A stretch of DNA of 64,000 nucleotides. Origin: Aquimarina amphilecti (GTDB taxonomy: Bacteria; Bacteroidota; Bacteroidia; Flavobacteriales; Flavobacteriaceae). A program made the translations under genes and the position numbers. Below the pieces are notes generated by a model. The model was not told the DNA's origin. It did not search any database and was given only the letters and a program-made list of their open reading frames with translations. Below are positions 44,001 to 54,569 of this stretch, piece by piece; the stretch's first letter is position 1, and each line of letters begins with the position of its first letter. The DNA lies in NCBI RefSeq assembly GCF_900109375.1, contig NZ_FOAB01000002.1, positions 372,001-436,000 of the forward strand, in the 5' to 3' direction.

Positions 44001-46670
44001 ATGATAAGAAGAGAATCTAAAAATAGATTAAAAAAACCTTTCAGAATTAGTAGTTTAATTATCATCTCTATTATTCTTCAATTGAATATAGGATGTGAAT
44101 CAAAAAAAGAAACAACGTATAAATTTAAAGATCCTAAATTATCCATTAATGAAAGAGTAACTGATTTAATAGGTCATATGACTCTTTCAGAAAAAGTATC
44201 TCAAATGAGATATGATGCACCTGCTATCGAACGGTTAGGAGTTCCAGCTTATAATTGGTGGAATGAGTGTTTACACGGTGTAGCAAGAGCAGGTGAAGCC
44301 ACTGTATTTCCTCAAGCAATTGGTATGGGAGCTACTTGGAATGCGCCATTATTATTTGAGGTGGGTACTGTTATTTCTGATGAAGCGAGAGCAAAACATC
44401 ATCGTTTTATCAAAGAGGATAAAAGAGGGATATACCAAGGATTAACTTTTTGGACTCCTAATATTAATATTTTTAGAGACCCTAGATGGGGAAGAGGTCA
44501 GGAGACTTATGGAGAAGATCCATATTTAACTGGTAGAATGGGAGTCAATTTTATAAAAGGACTACAAGGTGATGACTCTAAATATCTTAAAGTAGTAGCT
44601 ACTGCTAAACATTTTGCCGTACATAGTGGGCCAGAAAAATCAAGACACGAGGATAATTACCATACATCAGATAAAGATTTAAAAGAAACATATTTACCAG
44701 CTTTTGAAGCAGCAATTAAAGAAGCTAATGTACAATCTGTAATGTGTGCATATAATAGGTATAGAGATGAAGCTTGTTGCGGAAGTAATTTATTGTTAAA
44801 TGACATACTTCGAAAAGAGTGGGGGTTTGATGGTTATGTGGTTTCAGATTGTTGGGCAATCAATGATTTTTGGGAACCAAATAAGCATGAATTAGTCGAA
44901 ACCCCTGCCGAGGCTTCAGCATTAGCAGTAAGTAGAGGAACAGATTTAAATTGTGGAGATGTATATGATCCTAACTTAGGAGATGCAGTCCTTAAAGGGT
45001 TAGTAGATGAAGATAAGGTTGATCGTGCATTATCCAGATTGATGGAAGCAAGGTTTAAACTGGGTATGTTTGATCCTGAAGAAATGGTGTCTTGGTCTAA
45101 AATACCATATGATGTAGTATGTAGTGATGCACATTATAAATTATCTGAGAAAACAGCTAGAGAATCAATGGTCTTATTAAAAAATGAAGGTAAACTACTT
45201 CCATTAAAAAAAGATCTAAAATCTATCGCTGTAATAGGACCAAACGCTAATGCTAAACAAGTCTTGCTAGGAAATTATCACGGTACTCCATTTAATAATA
45301 TCACTCCTCTAAAAGCGATAACAGAAAAATTACCAAATACAACGGTTCATTATGCAAAAGGAAGTCATATAGCGAAAGGATGGCCCCTATTACAACCCAT
45401 ACCATCTTCTGTATTGCGAAATGGAGAGAATGTTGGATTAAAAGGAGAATATTTTGATAATGAAACATGGGAAGGAGAACCTAAATTAACTAGAAGCGAT
45501 AGTATAGTTGACTTTATATGGGTTTCAAAAAAACCTATTGAAATTAATACGTCTGATAGTTTTTCTGTTAGATGGACAGGAAAAATTGTGCCAGAAGAAA
45601 GTGGTTCATACCGCATAGGATTAAGAGCAAGTAGCGCAGGTAAGTTATATGTAGATGATTCTTTGAGGGTAGACTTTGAGGATGATCACGAGCCAAAAAT
45701 GAAGTATTTAGATATGAGGCTCGAAGCTGGTAAATCTTATGATATTAAAATAAAATATTATAATTATCATACGGATCCACAAGCCCAATTACTTTGGTCT
45801 AAATTAGATGAAGATTTGTTATCTCCGGCATTAGAAGCAGTTAAGAAATCAGAAGTCGTGGTGCTTTGTTTAGGGTTATCTCCGGATATAGAAGGAGAAG
45901 AAATGCCAGTTGTTTTGGAAGGTTTCGATAAAGGAGATAGATCAGAAATTTCTTTACCACAATCACAACTTACTTTACTAAAAGAAGTACAAGCTCTAGG
46001 CAAACCAACAATATTGGTATTGATGAACGGAAGCGCACTCGCCATAAATTGGGCAGATGAGAACATTCCTGCAATTTTAGAAGCTTGGTATCCTGGAGAA
46101 TTTGGAGGACGAGCAATTGCCGATGTTCTTTTTGGAGATTATAATCCAGCTGGTAGATTGCCTGTTACTTTCTACAAATCTGTTGATGATCTTCCTGATT
46201 TCAAGTCCTATGATATGACAAATCGAACGTATAAATACTTTAAAGGAGATCCTTTATATGAATTTGGACACGGACTATCATATACCTCTTTTGAATATTC
46301 AAAATTAGAAGTACCTGATACAATAAAAGAAGATGAAAATATTCCAGTAGCAGTTCAAATAACTAATACTGGTGATATGAAGGGTGATGAGGTTGTTCAG
46401 CTTTATGTATCCCATGATAAAAAGCAATATAAAGACGGACCAAAACACTCTTTAATCGGGTTTAAAAGAATCAACTTAGAAGTTGGAGAGACAAAAAAAG
46501 TAAGCTTTACAGTTACTCCAAAGCAATATGCTATAATTAATTCGGCAGGAAGAGAACAAAAGGTATCAGGAGCAGTTCAAATTTATGTAGGAGGAAAACA
46601 ACCTGACGAAAATGATGATTCAGATACTGCAACTACCAAACATTTGAATAAAATAATCACACTTAATTAA
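44001..46670 (+). CDS. GH3 beta-xylosidase/beta-glucosidase with inserted PA14 domain
   Basis: An 889-residue enzyme with a basic N-terminus, a hydrophobic segment and an imperfect lipobox (LNIGC). The GH3 TIM barrel contains YNWWNECLHGVARAG, typical of xylosidase-type members, and the nucleophile Asp283 in GYVVSDCWAINDFW. The second alpha/beta domain starts near LLPLKKDLKSIAVIGPNAN. A PA14 domain is inserted at about residues 475-600 (LKGEYFDNETWEGEP to AQLLWSKL). A fibronectin-III-like domain ends the protein. It should release xylose from the non-reducing ends of xylo-oligosaccharides in the periplasm. Confidence 0.92.
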   Translation: MIRRESKNRLKKPFRISSLIIISIILQLNIGCESKKETTYKFKDPKLSINERVTDLIGHMTLSEKVSQMRYDAPAIERLGVPAYNWWNECLHGVARAGEATVFPQAIGMGATWNAPLLFEVGTVISDEARAKHHRFIKEDKRGIYQGLTFWTPNINIFRDPRWGRGQETYGEDPYLTGRMGVNFIKGLQGDDSKYLKVVATAKHFAVHSGPEKSRHEDNYHTSDKDLKETYLPAFEAAIKEANVQSVMCAYNRYRDEACCGSNLLLNDILRKEWGFDGYVVSDCWAINDFWEPNKHELVETPAEASALAVSRGTDLNCGDVYDPNLGDAVLKGLVDEDKVDRALSRLMEARFKLGMFDPEEMVSWSKIPYDVVCSDAHYKLSEKTARESMVLLKNEGKLLPLKKDLKSIAVIGPNANAKQVLLGNYHGTPFNNITPLKAITEKLPNTTVHYAKGSHIAKGWPLLQPIPSSVLRNGENVGLKGEYFDNETWEGEPKLTRSDSIVDFIWVSKKPIEINTSDSFSVRWTGKIVPEESGSYRIGLRASSAGKLYVDDSLRVDFEDDHEPKMKYLDMRLEAGKSYDIKIKYYNYHTDPQAQLLWSKLDEDLLSPALEAVKKSEVVVLCLGLSPDIEGEEMPVVLEGFDKGDRSEISLPQSQLTLLKEVQALGKPTILVLMNGSALAINWADENIPAILEAWYPGEFGGRAIADVLFGDYNPAGRLPVTFYKSVDDLPDFKSYDMTNRTYKYFKGDPLYEFGHGLSYTSFEYSKLEVPDTIKEDENIPVAVQITNTGDMKGDEVVQLYVSHDKKQYKDGPKHSLIGFKRINLEVGETKKVSFTVTPKQYAIINSAGREQKVSGAVQIYVGGKQPDENDDSDTATTKHLNKIITLN

Positions 46671-46803
46671 TGAACATATAAAATGAAACTTTGATTAATT
46701 GGTATATCTAAAACAAGTTGTAAGGGACAAGGAATACTAATATAAAGGGCAACAAAAGTAGCTATCACGCACTTTAAACTTAACTACATAAAAACAATGT
46801 CAT

Positions 46804-49800
46804 ATGATAAGACTTAAACTAGCAATTATTGCATTTATTTTAATTGGAACACAGCACGTTTTTTCGCAAGAAGATAATGTCAGTGGAACAGTTACGGATA
46901 AATCTAATTTGCCATTACCAGGCGTTACTGTTTTGGTAAAAGGCACTACCAATGGTGCTTTAACCGATTTTGACGGTAATTATGAATTACAAGGGGTATC
47001 CAAAGGAGATATTATAGTTTTTTCCTATGTTGGAATGCAAACGACACAAAAAATTATTGTTGATTCTCGACAAATTAATGTCGTAATGATCCCTGAGGCC
47101 ACAGATTTAGAACAGGTGGTAGTTATAGGATATGGACAAAGTAGAAAAAAGGATCTTACATCCGCCATATCTACTATTAGTGGAGATGTTTTAGAAAAAC
47201 AAGTTGTTACTAATATTGATCAGGGGATTCAAGGATTAGTATCTGGGGTTACTGTGACTCGAAGCACAGGTAGACCAGGAGGAGCAGTTTCTGTAAGAAT
47301 ACGTGGAACTACATCAGTAACAGGATCTAATGAGCCATTATATATTATTGATGGAGTAAACGTTCAGAATTCAGAGAGTGATTCTTTTAACTTTTCACGT
47401 TTTGGAGGAACTGGTGGACAAACTGCAATAAGCCCTCTTTCTGCATTGAACCCTAACGATATCGAATCAATAACAGTTTTAAAAGATGCTTCTGCTGCAG
47501 CTATATATGGTGCGCAATCATCTAATGGAGTGGTTCTGATTACTACAAAAAGAGGAAAAGCCGGAAAAGCTAAGATAAGCTATGAGACATATGCAGGTAT
47601 TCAGACAGTTCCTAAGTTATTAGATATGATGAACCTAAGAGAATTTGCAGCATATTCAAATGAGGTTAGACAGAGTCCTTCAACTAATTTACCATCAGCT
47701 CCCCAGTTTGAGAATCCAAATATTTTAGGAGACGGAACAAACTGGCAAAGAGAAATTTTTAGAGCTGCTCCAATAACGAATCATCAATTATCAATTTCTG
47801 GAGGAAAAGAGAAAACAAAATTCTATGCTTCAGCTAATTATTTTGATCAGGAAGGTATTGTAATCAATTCTGGTCTTAGAAGATTTGGATTACGATTAAA
47901 TTTAGATTACAAGTATAATGATTGGATCAAATTTGGACACAACATAAACCTAAGTAGTTCATTAGAGCAAATAGGATTAAATGATTCTCGAAATGGGACC
48001 ATTATCAATGCATTAAGACAGACTCCTAATGTACCTGTTAGAAATCCTGATGGAACCTTTGGTTCTCCAGAAAACGGTTTAGGTAATACAGGAGCATTAA
48101 ATCCAATAGCCGCTTCAGAAATAAGAAACAGTACGCTAGAAAGGTTTAAAATGAATGGAAATATTTATCTGGATCTTAAATTAGCGAATAATCTTAAGTT
48201 TAGAACAGATTTAGGGTATGACTATAATACAGCTAAAACGCAAAGTTTCTTCCCTACTTATGATTTTGGATCACTTTCTAATCGCTTAAATTCCTCTTTT
48301 AGAGCAGCCAATGAAGGGTTATATTACCTATTCAAAAATTATTTAACCTATACTCCTAGTTTTGGAAATCATAATTTTGATATTTTACTAGGGACAGAAG
48401 CTCAGAAAACAGAATTTCAAGGATTGTCTGGACAAAGATCTAATTTTCCTAGTAATGATGTTCCTGGTTTAAATACAGGAGATGCTGAGACATCTTTATC
48501 CGAATCATTTGAAGGTGCAGCTTCTCTCTTATCATATTTTGGTAGAATTAATTATGATTATAATTCAAAATATTTATTTTCAGCATCCTTACGATATGAT
48601 GGTTCTTCAAAATTTGGACCTAATAATAGATGGGGGTTATTCCCATCAGTATCTGCAGCATGGGTAGTAAGTGATGAACCTTTTATGGAGAGTATTTCTA
48701 GTGCTTGGAGTTATTTTAAAATTCGAGCTGGATATGGAACCAGTGGAAACCAGGATATAAATAATTTTCTGTATCTAAGTTTTCTTAGAAACCAAAACAC
48801 CGCACTTGGAAGTGGATTTAGCTTAGCTAATTTTAATAACCCTAATGTTGCTTGGGAATCCTTAATCTCTCCAAACCTAGGAGTAGAACTTGGCTTCTTG
48901 GATAACAATATTAGATTGGATGTAGATGTATATAGAAAAACATCCAAAGATTTCTTAGCTACCAGACCTATACCAGGTTTCTTAGGTAGTTTGAATACTT
49001 TATCTTTTATAGGAGTTAATGCACCTGTAGAAAATTTTGGTGAAATGATCAATGATGGTATTGATGTTACCTTAAATACAAAGAACATTACGAATGAAAA
49101 ATTCAGTTGGGATACCAATATTGTATTTAGTTTATATCGTAATGAGATTACTGAATTATCAGGTGATAATGATGCTATCATTGGAACATTACAAGATGAG
49201 GAAATTATTGCGAATCTAACAAGGTCAGAAGTAGGACAACCTATCGGAATGTTCTATGGTTTTGTAACGGATGGGCTATTTAGAGATATTGATGAATTGA
49301 CAGGTACTGAACCTGCTGCTATTCCTGCAGAAAGCTCTGTAGATGAAGCTACAGGAACTTGGTTAGGTGATGTTAGATTTAAAGATTTAAATGGAGATGG
49401 TGTAATTGATGACAACGATAGAACATTTATTGGAAATCCACATCCAGATTTCACTTTTAGTATGACCAATAATTTCCGATATGGAATGTTTGATTTATCA
49501 GTGTTCTTACAAGGAACTTATGGAAATGACATTTATAATTACACCCGTACCTATATTGAAGGAGTTAACCGATTTAATGCAAATCAAGCTACTTCTGTAA
49601 TTGATAGATATAGTGCTACGAATACTGATGGAAGTTTACCAAGATACTCTGATGGAGATAAAAACGGAAATATTAGAGTATCCGATAGATTTATAGAAGA
49701 TGGTTCTTACCTAAGAATTCAGAGTGTTACTTTGGGATGTACATTACCTAAAGGCACTTTTGGAGAAAAAATTAAGTTTTTTGATCAGATAAGAGTGTAT

Positions 49801-49953
49801 ACAACAATACAAAATTTATACACATTTACGAACTACTCAGGATATGATCCTGAAGTAGGATCACTTAATCAAAGTGCTTTATTTAAAGGTATAGATTTTG
49901 GAAGATATCCTGTCCCAAGAACAATGACACTTGGACTTAATGTACAATTTTAA
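46804..49953 (+). CDS. SusC/RagA-family TonB-linked outer-membrane transporter
   Basis: A 1049-residue outer-membrane importer of glycan oligomers. A signal peptide ends near VFSQ. A carboxypeptidase-like domain follows (VSGTVTDKSNLPLPGVTV), then a plug with the SusC signatures VVVIGYGQSRKKDLTSAIS, PLYIIDGVNV and ITVLKDASAAAIYGAQSSNG. A long barrel ends in LGLNVQF. Importers of this family work with the SusD protein encoded 18 bases downstream. The neighbouring xylanases point to xylo-oligosaccharides as the cargo. Confidence 0.96.
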   Translation: MIRLKLAIIAFILIGTQHVFSQEDNVSGTVTDKSNLPLPGVTVLVKGTTNGALTDFDGNYELQGVSKGDIIVFSYVGMQTTQKIIVDSRQINVVMIPEATDLEQVVVIGYGQSRKKDLTSAISTISGDVLEKQVVTNIDQGIQGLVSGVTVTRSTGRPGGAVSVRIRGTTSVTGSNEPLYIIDGVNVQNSESDSFNFSRFGGTGGQTAISPLSALNPNDIESITVLKDASAAAIYGAQSSNGVVLITTKRGKAGKAKISYETYAGIQTVPKLLDMMNLREFAAYSNEVRQSPSTNLPSAPQFENPNILGDGTNWQREIFRAAPITNHQLSISGGKEKTKFYASANYFDQEGIVINSGLRRFGLRLNLDYKYNDWIKFGHNINLSSSLEQIGLNDSRNGTIINALRQTPNVPVRNPDGTFGSPENGLGNTGALNPIAASEIRNSTLERFKMNGNIYLDLKLANNLKFRTDLGYDYNTAKTQSFFPTYDFGSLSNRLNSSFRAANEGLYYLFKNYLTYTPSFGNHNFDILLGTEAQKTEFQGLSGQRSNFPSNDVPGLNTGDAETSLSESFEGAASLLSYFGRINYDYNSKYLFSASLRYDGSSKFGPNNRWGLFPSVSAAWVVSDEPFMESISSAWSYFKIRAGYGTSGNQDINNFLYLSFLRNQNTALGSGFSLANFNNPNVAWESLISPNLGVELGFLDNNIRLDVDVYRKTSKDFLATRPIPGFLGSLNTLSFIGVNAPVENFGEMINDGIDVTLNTKNITNEKFSWDTNIVFSLYRNEITELSGDNDAIIGTLQDEEIIANLTRSEVGQPIGMFYGFVTDGLFRDIDELTGTEPAAIPAESSVDEATGTWLGDVRFKDLNGDGVIDDNDRTFIGNPHPDFTFSMTNNFRYGMFDLSVFLQGTYGNDIYNYTRTYIEGVNRFNANQATSVIDRYSATNTDGSLPRYSDGDKNGNIRVSDRFIEDGSYLRIQSVTLGCTLPKGTFGEKIKFFDQIRVYTTIQNLYTFTNYSGYDPEVGSLNQSALFKGIDFGRYPVPRTMTLGLNVQF

Positions 49954-49971
49954 CTTGAAAAAGAAAATAAT

Positions 49972-51531
49972 ATGTTTAGTATGAAAAGTATAAAGAGAAT
50001 TTTTACATATGCTATTGTATTGACCTTTCTCTCATCTTGTGGTGAAGATTTTTTAGAAATAGAGGTTGTTGATTCTATTACTGAAGATAATTTTTATCAA
50101 ACGGATGAACAATTATTGGCTGGAGCTAATTCCTTGTATGGGCAATCCTTTTTTACAACGAATGATAAGTTTATGTATTCATTGGATATGTTAGCGGGTA
50201 ACTCTATTGGTTTTGAATCAGATGCTCCTTGGAGATTGTTTTCCGTTGGAGTAAATAATGGAGTATTACTAGAAGGTTGGGAAGGTTTTTATAAAGGAAT
50301 TGCGGATGCAAATCAATTATTAAAAGTGGTTAGTCAACCATTAAATGATGAAATTTCTGAAGATGTAAGAAATCAAGTAGAAGGTGAAGCTCGATTTGTG
50401 CGTGCTTTTTCCTATTTTTATTTAGTACGCCTTTGGGGAGAAATTCCAGTAATCGATGAGGTAACTTCAGATACTTCAACCCTATATCCGCTAAATACAG
50501 TTTCTAGTATTTATGATTTTATAGAAAGTGATTTACAAAAAGCTGCAGAGTTATTGCCTGATGGAACGGCAGGTGGCATACGAGTTGGAAAAACAGCCGC
50601 TTGGTCGTACCTAGCAGAAATGTATTTAACACGTAAAGAATATGATAAGGCTAGAGATTATGCCCAGTTGGTAATAGATAGTGGGATACATAGTTTACAA
50701 GCTAATTATCAAGATCAGTTTATAAATCCCTCAGAAAGTGTGAATGGTGAAGGTATCTATCGATGGGTTTGGACATCAATTAATGGATTATGGGGTATTC
50801 AGAATACCAACCAAGCATACCTTATTGCTAGTGATGATGTGATTGGCAATGATGGTTCATTTGGTTCTGTATCTCCAAGTATTGATTTATTTCTCTCCTT
50901 TGATAATGTTACTGATGCAGGAGAAGAAGATTTACGTAGACAATGGATTATTTGTGAACCTGGAAGATTCTATCCTGAGTTGTTAACTAGTGAAGGCGGA
51001 TGGACGTTCCCAGAAAATGGAGATGATTCTTCAACCAGATTAAGATATAGAAAATATGTAGTAGGATCATTGGAGGAACATCCAAATGTGTTCTTTATGA
51101 GAACAGATATGAGTACCCAATTAATGAGATATGCAGATGTACTATTGATCTATGCCGAGGCAATAATGGGTGATGCCGATTCCACTGGAGATGCAACAGC
51201 AGTAGATGCATTTAATCAAATAAGAAGAAGAGCAGGGTTATCCGAAAAAGGAATGATCACAAGGCAGTCTCTTACAGATGAAAGGAGAATAGAATTTGCT
51301 TTTGAAGCAGGTAAATTCTGGTTGGATTTAGTAAGAATGGATAGGGAGACCGCAAAATCTATTATTAGAGGTCAGGATAGAGGAACGGTAAATACATTAG
51401 TTCCGTTTAATGTAGAATCGTTTTTTATAGAAAATATTGATGATAATGACTTTTTGTTGCCAATACCATCTACAGAGTTATCATTTATAGATACAGCTAG
51501 TCCTGCGGTAGATTATGTAATTAATGACTAA
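49972..51531 (+). CDS. SusD/RagB-family surface nutrient-binding lipoprotein
   Basis: A 519-residue lipoprotein (LTFLSSCGEDF) of the SusD type, which caps the SusC barrel and hands it oligosaccharides. Family landmarks are EDNFYQTDEQLLAGANSLYG, GEARFVRAFSYFYLVRLWGE, TAAWSYLAEMYLTRKEYDKA (TPR-like helices), RYADVLLIYAEA and the ending NDDFLLPIPSTELSF type. The ATG at 49972 or the second Met at 49981 could be used. It is followed ten bases later by the glycan-binding lipoprotein. Confidence 0.95.
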   Translation: MFSMKSIKRIFTYAIVLTFLSSCGEDFLEIEVVDSITEDNFYQTDEQLLAGANSLYGQSFFTTNDKFMYSLDMLAGNSIGFESDAPWRLFSVGVNNGVLLEGWEGFYKGIADANQLLKVVSQPLNDEISEDVRNQVEGEARFVRAFSYFYLVRLWGEIPVIDEVTSDTSTLYPLNTVSSIYDFIESDLQKAAELLPDGTAGGIRVGKTAAWSYLAEMYLTRKEYDKARDYAQLVIDSGIHSLQANYQDQFINPSESVNGEGIYRWVWTSINGLWGIQNTNQAYLIASDDVIGNDGSFGSVSPSIDLFLSFDNVTDAGEEDLRRQWIICEPGRFYPELLTSEGGWTFPENGDDSSTRLRYRKYVVGSLEEHPNVFFMRTDMSTQLMRYADVLLIYAEAIMGDADSTGDATAVDAFNQIRRRAGLSEKGMITRQSLTDERRIEFAFEAGKFWLDLVRMDRETAKSIIRGQDRGTVNTLVPFNVESFFIENIDDNDFLLPIPSTELSFIDTASPAVDYVIND

Positions 51532-51541
51532 TAAATAAGTA

Positions 51542-52747
51542 ATGATGAAAAAAAATAAAGAAATGATGTATATCAAGAAGTTGCTTGTTTTGTGCTCAGT
51601 AATTAGCTTATTGGTATGTATATCATCTTGTAATGATGATAACGAAAATGGACTTCAGTTTGGAGATCCAGAAATAGTAAATATAGTATCACTTGGTGAT
51701 GAACCTGCTATTAATGAGGGGTTTCCTGAAGAATTAGTTAGAGTAGAAGGTACAGGTCTTAATGATATGAAAGAAATTATTTTTGATGGAACTGTAAACA
51801 CCTTTTTTAATTCCACATTAAATTCTAATGTAGCATTATTTTTTAATGTTCCATTTGATGTGGATCAAGGAAGTCGTTTTGGAAATCAAACGGTAACCTT
51901 TACGAACCTATATGGAGAATCTGTTTCTACAGAATTTACGATTAAGCAACCAGGTCCTACCTTAACAGTAGCAGATACATTTTCTCCATCAAAAGGAGAA
52001 GGAGGTATCGAGATGAGAGCATTCGGCAACTGGTTTTTTAATGTAGAAGATGTACTTGTTGATGGAGAATCAGTAGGAGATTTTACTGTAGTTTCTCCAC
52101 GGGAAATTCTGTTTACTTTTCCTGAAGGAAAGACCGAAACCACGATTTTTACTGTAGTTACGGCTGGAGGAATGGTTTCTAAAGATCTACCTATCGTTGG
52201 AGGTATTGTTCAGATTTTATTTAGTGATTTTGATGGAAATGGAATACCAAATATTAATAATGATTATAACGCAGACTGGTTTTCTTACGGAGATAATATC
52301 TTTCAAGTTAGTAACGGTCTTGGTGTAGATGGGAGTGGTGGAGCAGAAATTGTTTGGGATGATACAGGTACAGATGGTTTTACAGGAAGTGGTCATCAAG
52401 AAGTAGCTCCTGTTACTACTTCAACTGATTCGGAGAATGCATTTATTCTTCTTGATATTAATGGAGATGATTATCCAGGGACCGTTATGGAGTTTATCTT
52501 AAAAGATGCAACTACAGATAACTGGATTTTTAAAGTTCCTTTAACAGGATCAGGATGGCAAACATTAAGATTAAAACTATCCGATTTTGGATTTGGCTTT
52601 GATGTTAACAACCAAAGTATGGGTGACCCAAATCCTGCTACACTCGTAGCGGTAAGAATGCAAATAAGTCACGAAGGTGATACCGGAGTAGTACCATCAG
52701 GTTATAGATATGATAATCTGAAACTAGAGGTGTTAGAGCTTGACTAA
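51542..52747 (+). CDS. Surface glycan-binding lipoprotein with IPT/TIG domains
   Basis: A 401-residue lipoprotein (SLLVCISSCNDD) with two IPT/TIG immunoglobulin-like domains. One spans about residues 50-140 (INEGFPEELVRVEGTGLNDM), the other about 145-225 (SPSKGEGGIEMRAFGNWFF). They are followed by a C-terminal beta-sandwich likely to bind glycan (NAFILLDINGDDYPGTVMEF, RYDNLKLEVLELD). This layout matches the xylan-binding SGBPs encoded after SusD in Bacteroides-type loci. It starts ten bases after the susD gene, in operon with it. Confidence 0.87.
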   Translation: MMKKNKEMMYIKKLLVLCSVISLLVCISSCNDDNENGLQFGDPEIVNIVSLGDEPAINEGFPEELVRVEGTGLNDMKEIIFDGTVNTFFNSTLNSNVALFFNVPFDVDQGSRFGNQTVTFTNLYGESVSTEFTIKQPGPTLTVADTFSPSKGEGGIEMRAFGNWFFNVEDVLVDGESVGDFTVVSPREILFTFPEGKTETTIFTVVTAGGMVSKDLPIVGGIVQILFSDFDGNGIPNINNDYNADWFSYGDNIFQVSNGLGVDGSGGAEIVWDDTGTDGFTGSGHQEVAPVTTSTDSENAFILLDINGDDYPGTVMEFILKDATTDNWIFKVPLTGSGWQTLRLKLSDFGFGFDVNNQSMGDPNPATLVAVRMQISHEGDTGVVPSGYRYDNLKLEVLELD

Positions 52748-52846
52748 AACCCTTTTCAAAAAATAATAATAACGCATATCCAGAGGAATTTCATCTAATT
52801 CGATTGGTTTTACTTCTCTGGATACGTGTTCTATAAAATAATTACA

Positions 52847-54226
52847 ATGAAAATAGAAAAAGTATATAGTAAGGTCATTTACGCCTTGTTTTTTATTACG
52901 TTGATGAACCTTATAGCTTGTTCTGATGATGATAATACAGTAAGTTTTTCAGCAATCCCACCGGTTGCACAAGATGCGTCTGAAATTAATTTTACGAGTT
53001 TTACTGCTAATTGGAGCAATGTGTTTTTGGCAAGTGGATATGAGTTAGATGTAGCTACCGATCCTAATTTTGGATCCTTTGTACAAGGATATGAAAGTTT
53101 AGCAGTAAATCAGTTATTTCAAGATATATCAGGTTTATCCTTAAATACGCAATATTACTATAGAGTAAGGGCTATAGTAAATGGTGTTGTTTCCGAAAAC
53201 TCAAATACTATCAGTGTAGAAACCAATGAGGAATTTCCGGATGATATAACCTTAAAATCTGCTACAGAGAATAATTTCTTTGTTGGAGTTGCAGTATCTG
53301 AAGCTAGAACTAATATAACTGCCTATGATGACCTGTATACAAGAGAATTTAGCAGTATTACTGCCGAAAATGATATGAAAATGGCTTCTATTTTTACAGG
53401 TATAGATGGTTCGGGAAATATTATTTATGATTGGAGTAAAATAGATGCACTAGTTGCTTACGCAGAAGCGAATAGTCTAAATGTGCACGGACATACCTTA
53501 ATATGGCATAGAAGTATTCCGGAAGCTTTAGAGAATTTTAGCGGTACGGATCAGGAATTCGAAGATTTAATAGAACAATATATTACTGATGTGTTTACAA
53601 GATATCAAGGTAAAATAAATTCTTGGGATGTTGTAAATGAAGCTATAGATGATGATGCAGGTACTCAATGGAGAAATACTTTATTCTTACAGCGAATGGG
53701 AGATGATTATGTAGAAAAATGTTTTGCTTTTGCCAGAGCTGCTGACTCCAATGTAAAATTGTTTTATAACGATTATAACATGACCTTTGACGGTACAAAA
53801 AGAGGAAAAGTACTAGTGTTGGTAGATGACTTGTTAGCAAATAATCTTATTGATGGTGTGGGTTATCAGATGCATATAGATTATAATTTCCCTAGTAGAG
53901 AGCAGATACAAGAAGCTACGGATGAATTAGTGGCAAAGGATGTATTGGTTCATTTTGCAGAATTGGATGTAAAGGTTAATGCCGCAAATGATTTAACAGA
54001 ATTGACGGAAGAAAGATCTCAGGCACAAAGACAAAGAGTGCGAGAAGTAGTTGAGATTTTTAATGCAATTCCGCAGAACAAAAAATATGCAATAACAGTT
54101 TGGGGTTTAAAAGATGATGATACTTGGCTAATTCCCGAAAACAATGGTCGACCGGAGTGGCCTTTACTATTTGATGCTTCCTTTGATAAAAAATCTGCAT
54201 ACCAAGGATTTTTAGAAGGATTATAA
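52847..54226 (+). CDS. GH10 endo-1,4-beta-xylanase lipoprotein with fibronectin type III domain
   Basis: About 459 residues from the ATG at 52847; a GTG seven codons earlier is in frame but precedes the natural signal MKIEKVYSKVIYALFFI. The lipobox is LIACSDDD. A fibronectin type III domain spans about residues 35-130 (FTSFTANWSNVFLASGYELD). The GH10 barrel has ITAENDMKMASIF and HTLIWHRSIPE, the acid/base Glu265 in SWDVVNEAIDD, and the nucleophile Glu372 in HFAELDVKV. It cuts internal xylan bonds, giving the short oligomers that SusC/D can import. It is the last gene of the SusC/D transcript, followed by a terminator. Confidence 0.94.
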   Translation: MKIEKVYSKVIYALFFITLMNLIACSDDDNTVSFSAIPPVAQDASEINFTSFTANWSNVFLASGYELDVATDPNFGSFVQGYESLAVNQLFQDISGLSLNTQYYYRVRAIVNGVVSENSNTISVETNEEFPDDITLKSATENNFFVGVAVSEARTNITAYDDLYTREFSSITAENDMKMASIFTGIDGSGNIIYDWSKIDALVAYAEANSLNVHGHTLIWHRSIPEALENFSGTDQEFEDLIEQYITDVFTRYQGKINSWDVVNEAIDDDAGTQWRNTLFLQRMGDDYVEKCFAFARAADSNVKLFYNDYNMTFDGTKRGKVLVLVDDLLANNLIDGVGYQMHIDYNFPSREQIQEATDELVAKDVLVHFAELDVKVNAANDLTELTEERSQAQRQRVREVVEIFNAIPQNKKYAITVWGLKDDDTWLIPENNGRPEWPLLFDASFDKKSAYQGFLEGL

Positions 54227-54260
54227 TAAATTTATTTCCATAATCAATCGTCATAATTAG

Positions 54261-54290
54261 TCCCTGTAAATGTATTTTACGGGGATTTTT
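54261..54290 (+). terminator. Intrinsic terminator after the GH10 gene
   Basis: TCCCTGTAAA pairs with TTTACGGGGA (one G-U pair) around a short loop, followed by T5. Confidence 0.75.
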
Positions 54291-54338
54291 ATTTCTAAGC
54301 ATATGAATTAGTTGCCCATTTTACTTTTTTTGATATGG

Positions 54339-54366
54339 TTTTTTACGAAAACGTTTTCGTAAAAAA
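54339..54366 (+). promoter_or_regulatory. Perfect LacI-family operator upstream of the GH8 gene
   Basis: A 28-base perfect palindrome: six T, then ACGAAAACGTTTTCGT, then six A. The core matches the classic LacI/PurR/CcpA-type site with a central CG. It lies 200 bases before the GH8 start and after the GH10 terminator, so it belongs to the GH8 transcript. Confidence 0.8.
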
Positions 54367-54569
54367 TATAAAAATTACACAATTCAAAAATGAATATAAA
54401 TATTTGATTATAAGTGATTTGATTGCTTTTTGGTGATTGTTTTTGTCTAAAACAAAGTTGTTAATTAGTTGCCTTTTCTAAAGAATTTTTATGTGTTGCA
54501 TTGTTTGCTAATTGTTTTTATATAAATGTCATAGTTTAGATTAACCAAATTTCTAAACACACACTTCTT
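54367..54569. other. Leader/promoter region of the GH8 gene
   Basis: This AT-rich stretch holds no ORF. Several TTTG-ending strings occur, but none makes a full TTG-N-TAnnTTTG match. Confidence 0.35.

Noticed and set aside
48711..49181. A 156-residue open frame on the minus strand inside the susC gene
   Set aside because: It is a shadow of the SusC reading frame; the sense protein has complete family motifs throughout.
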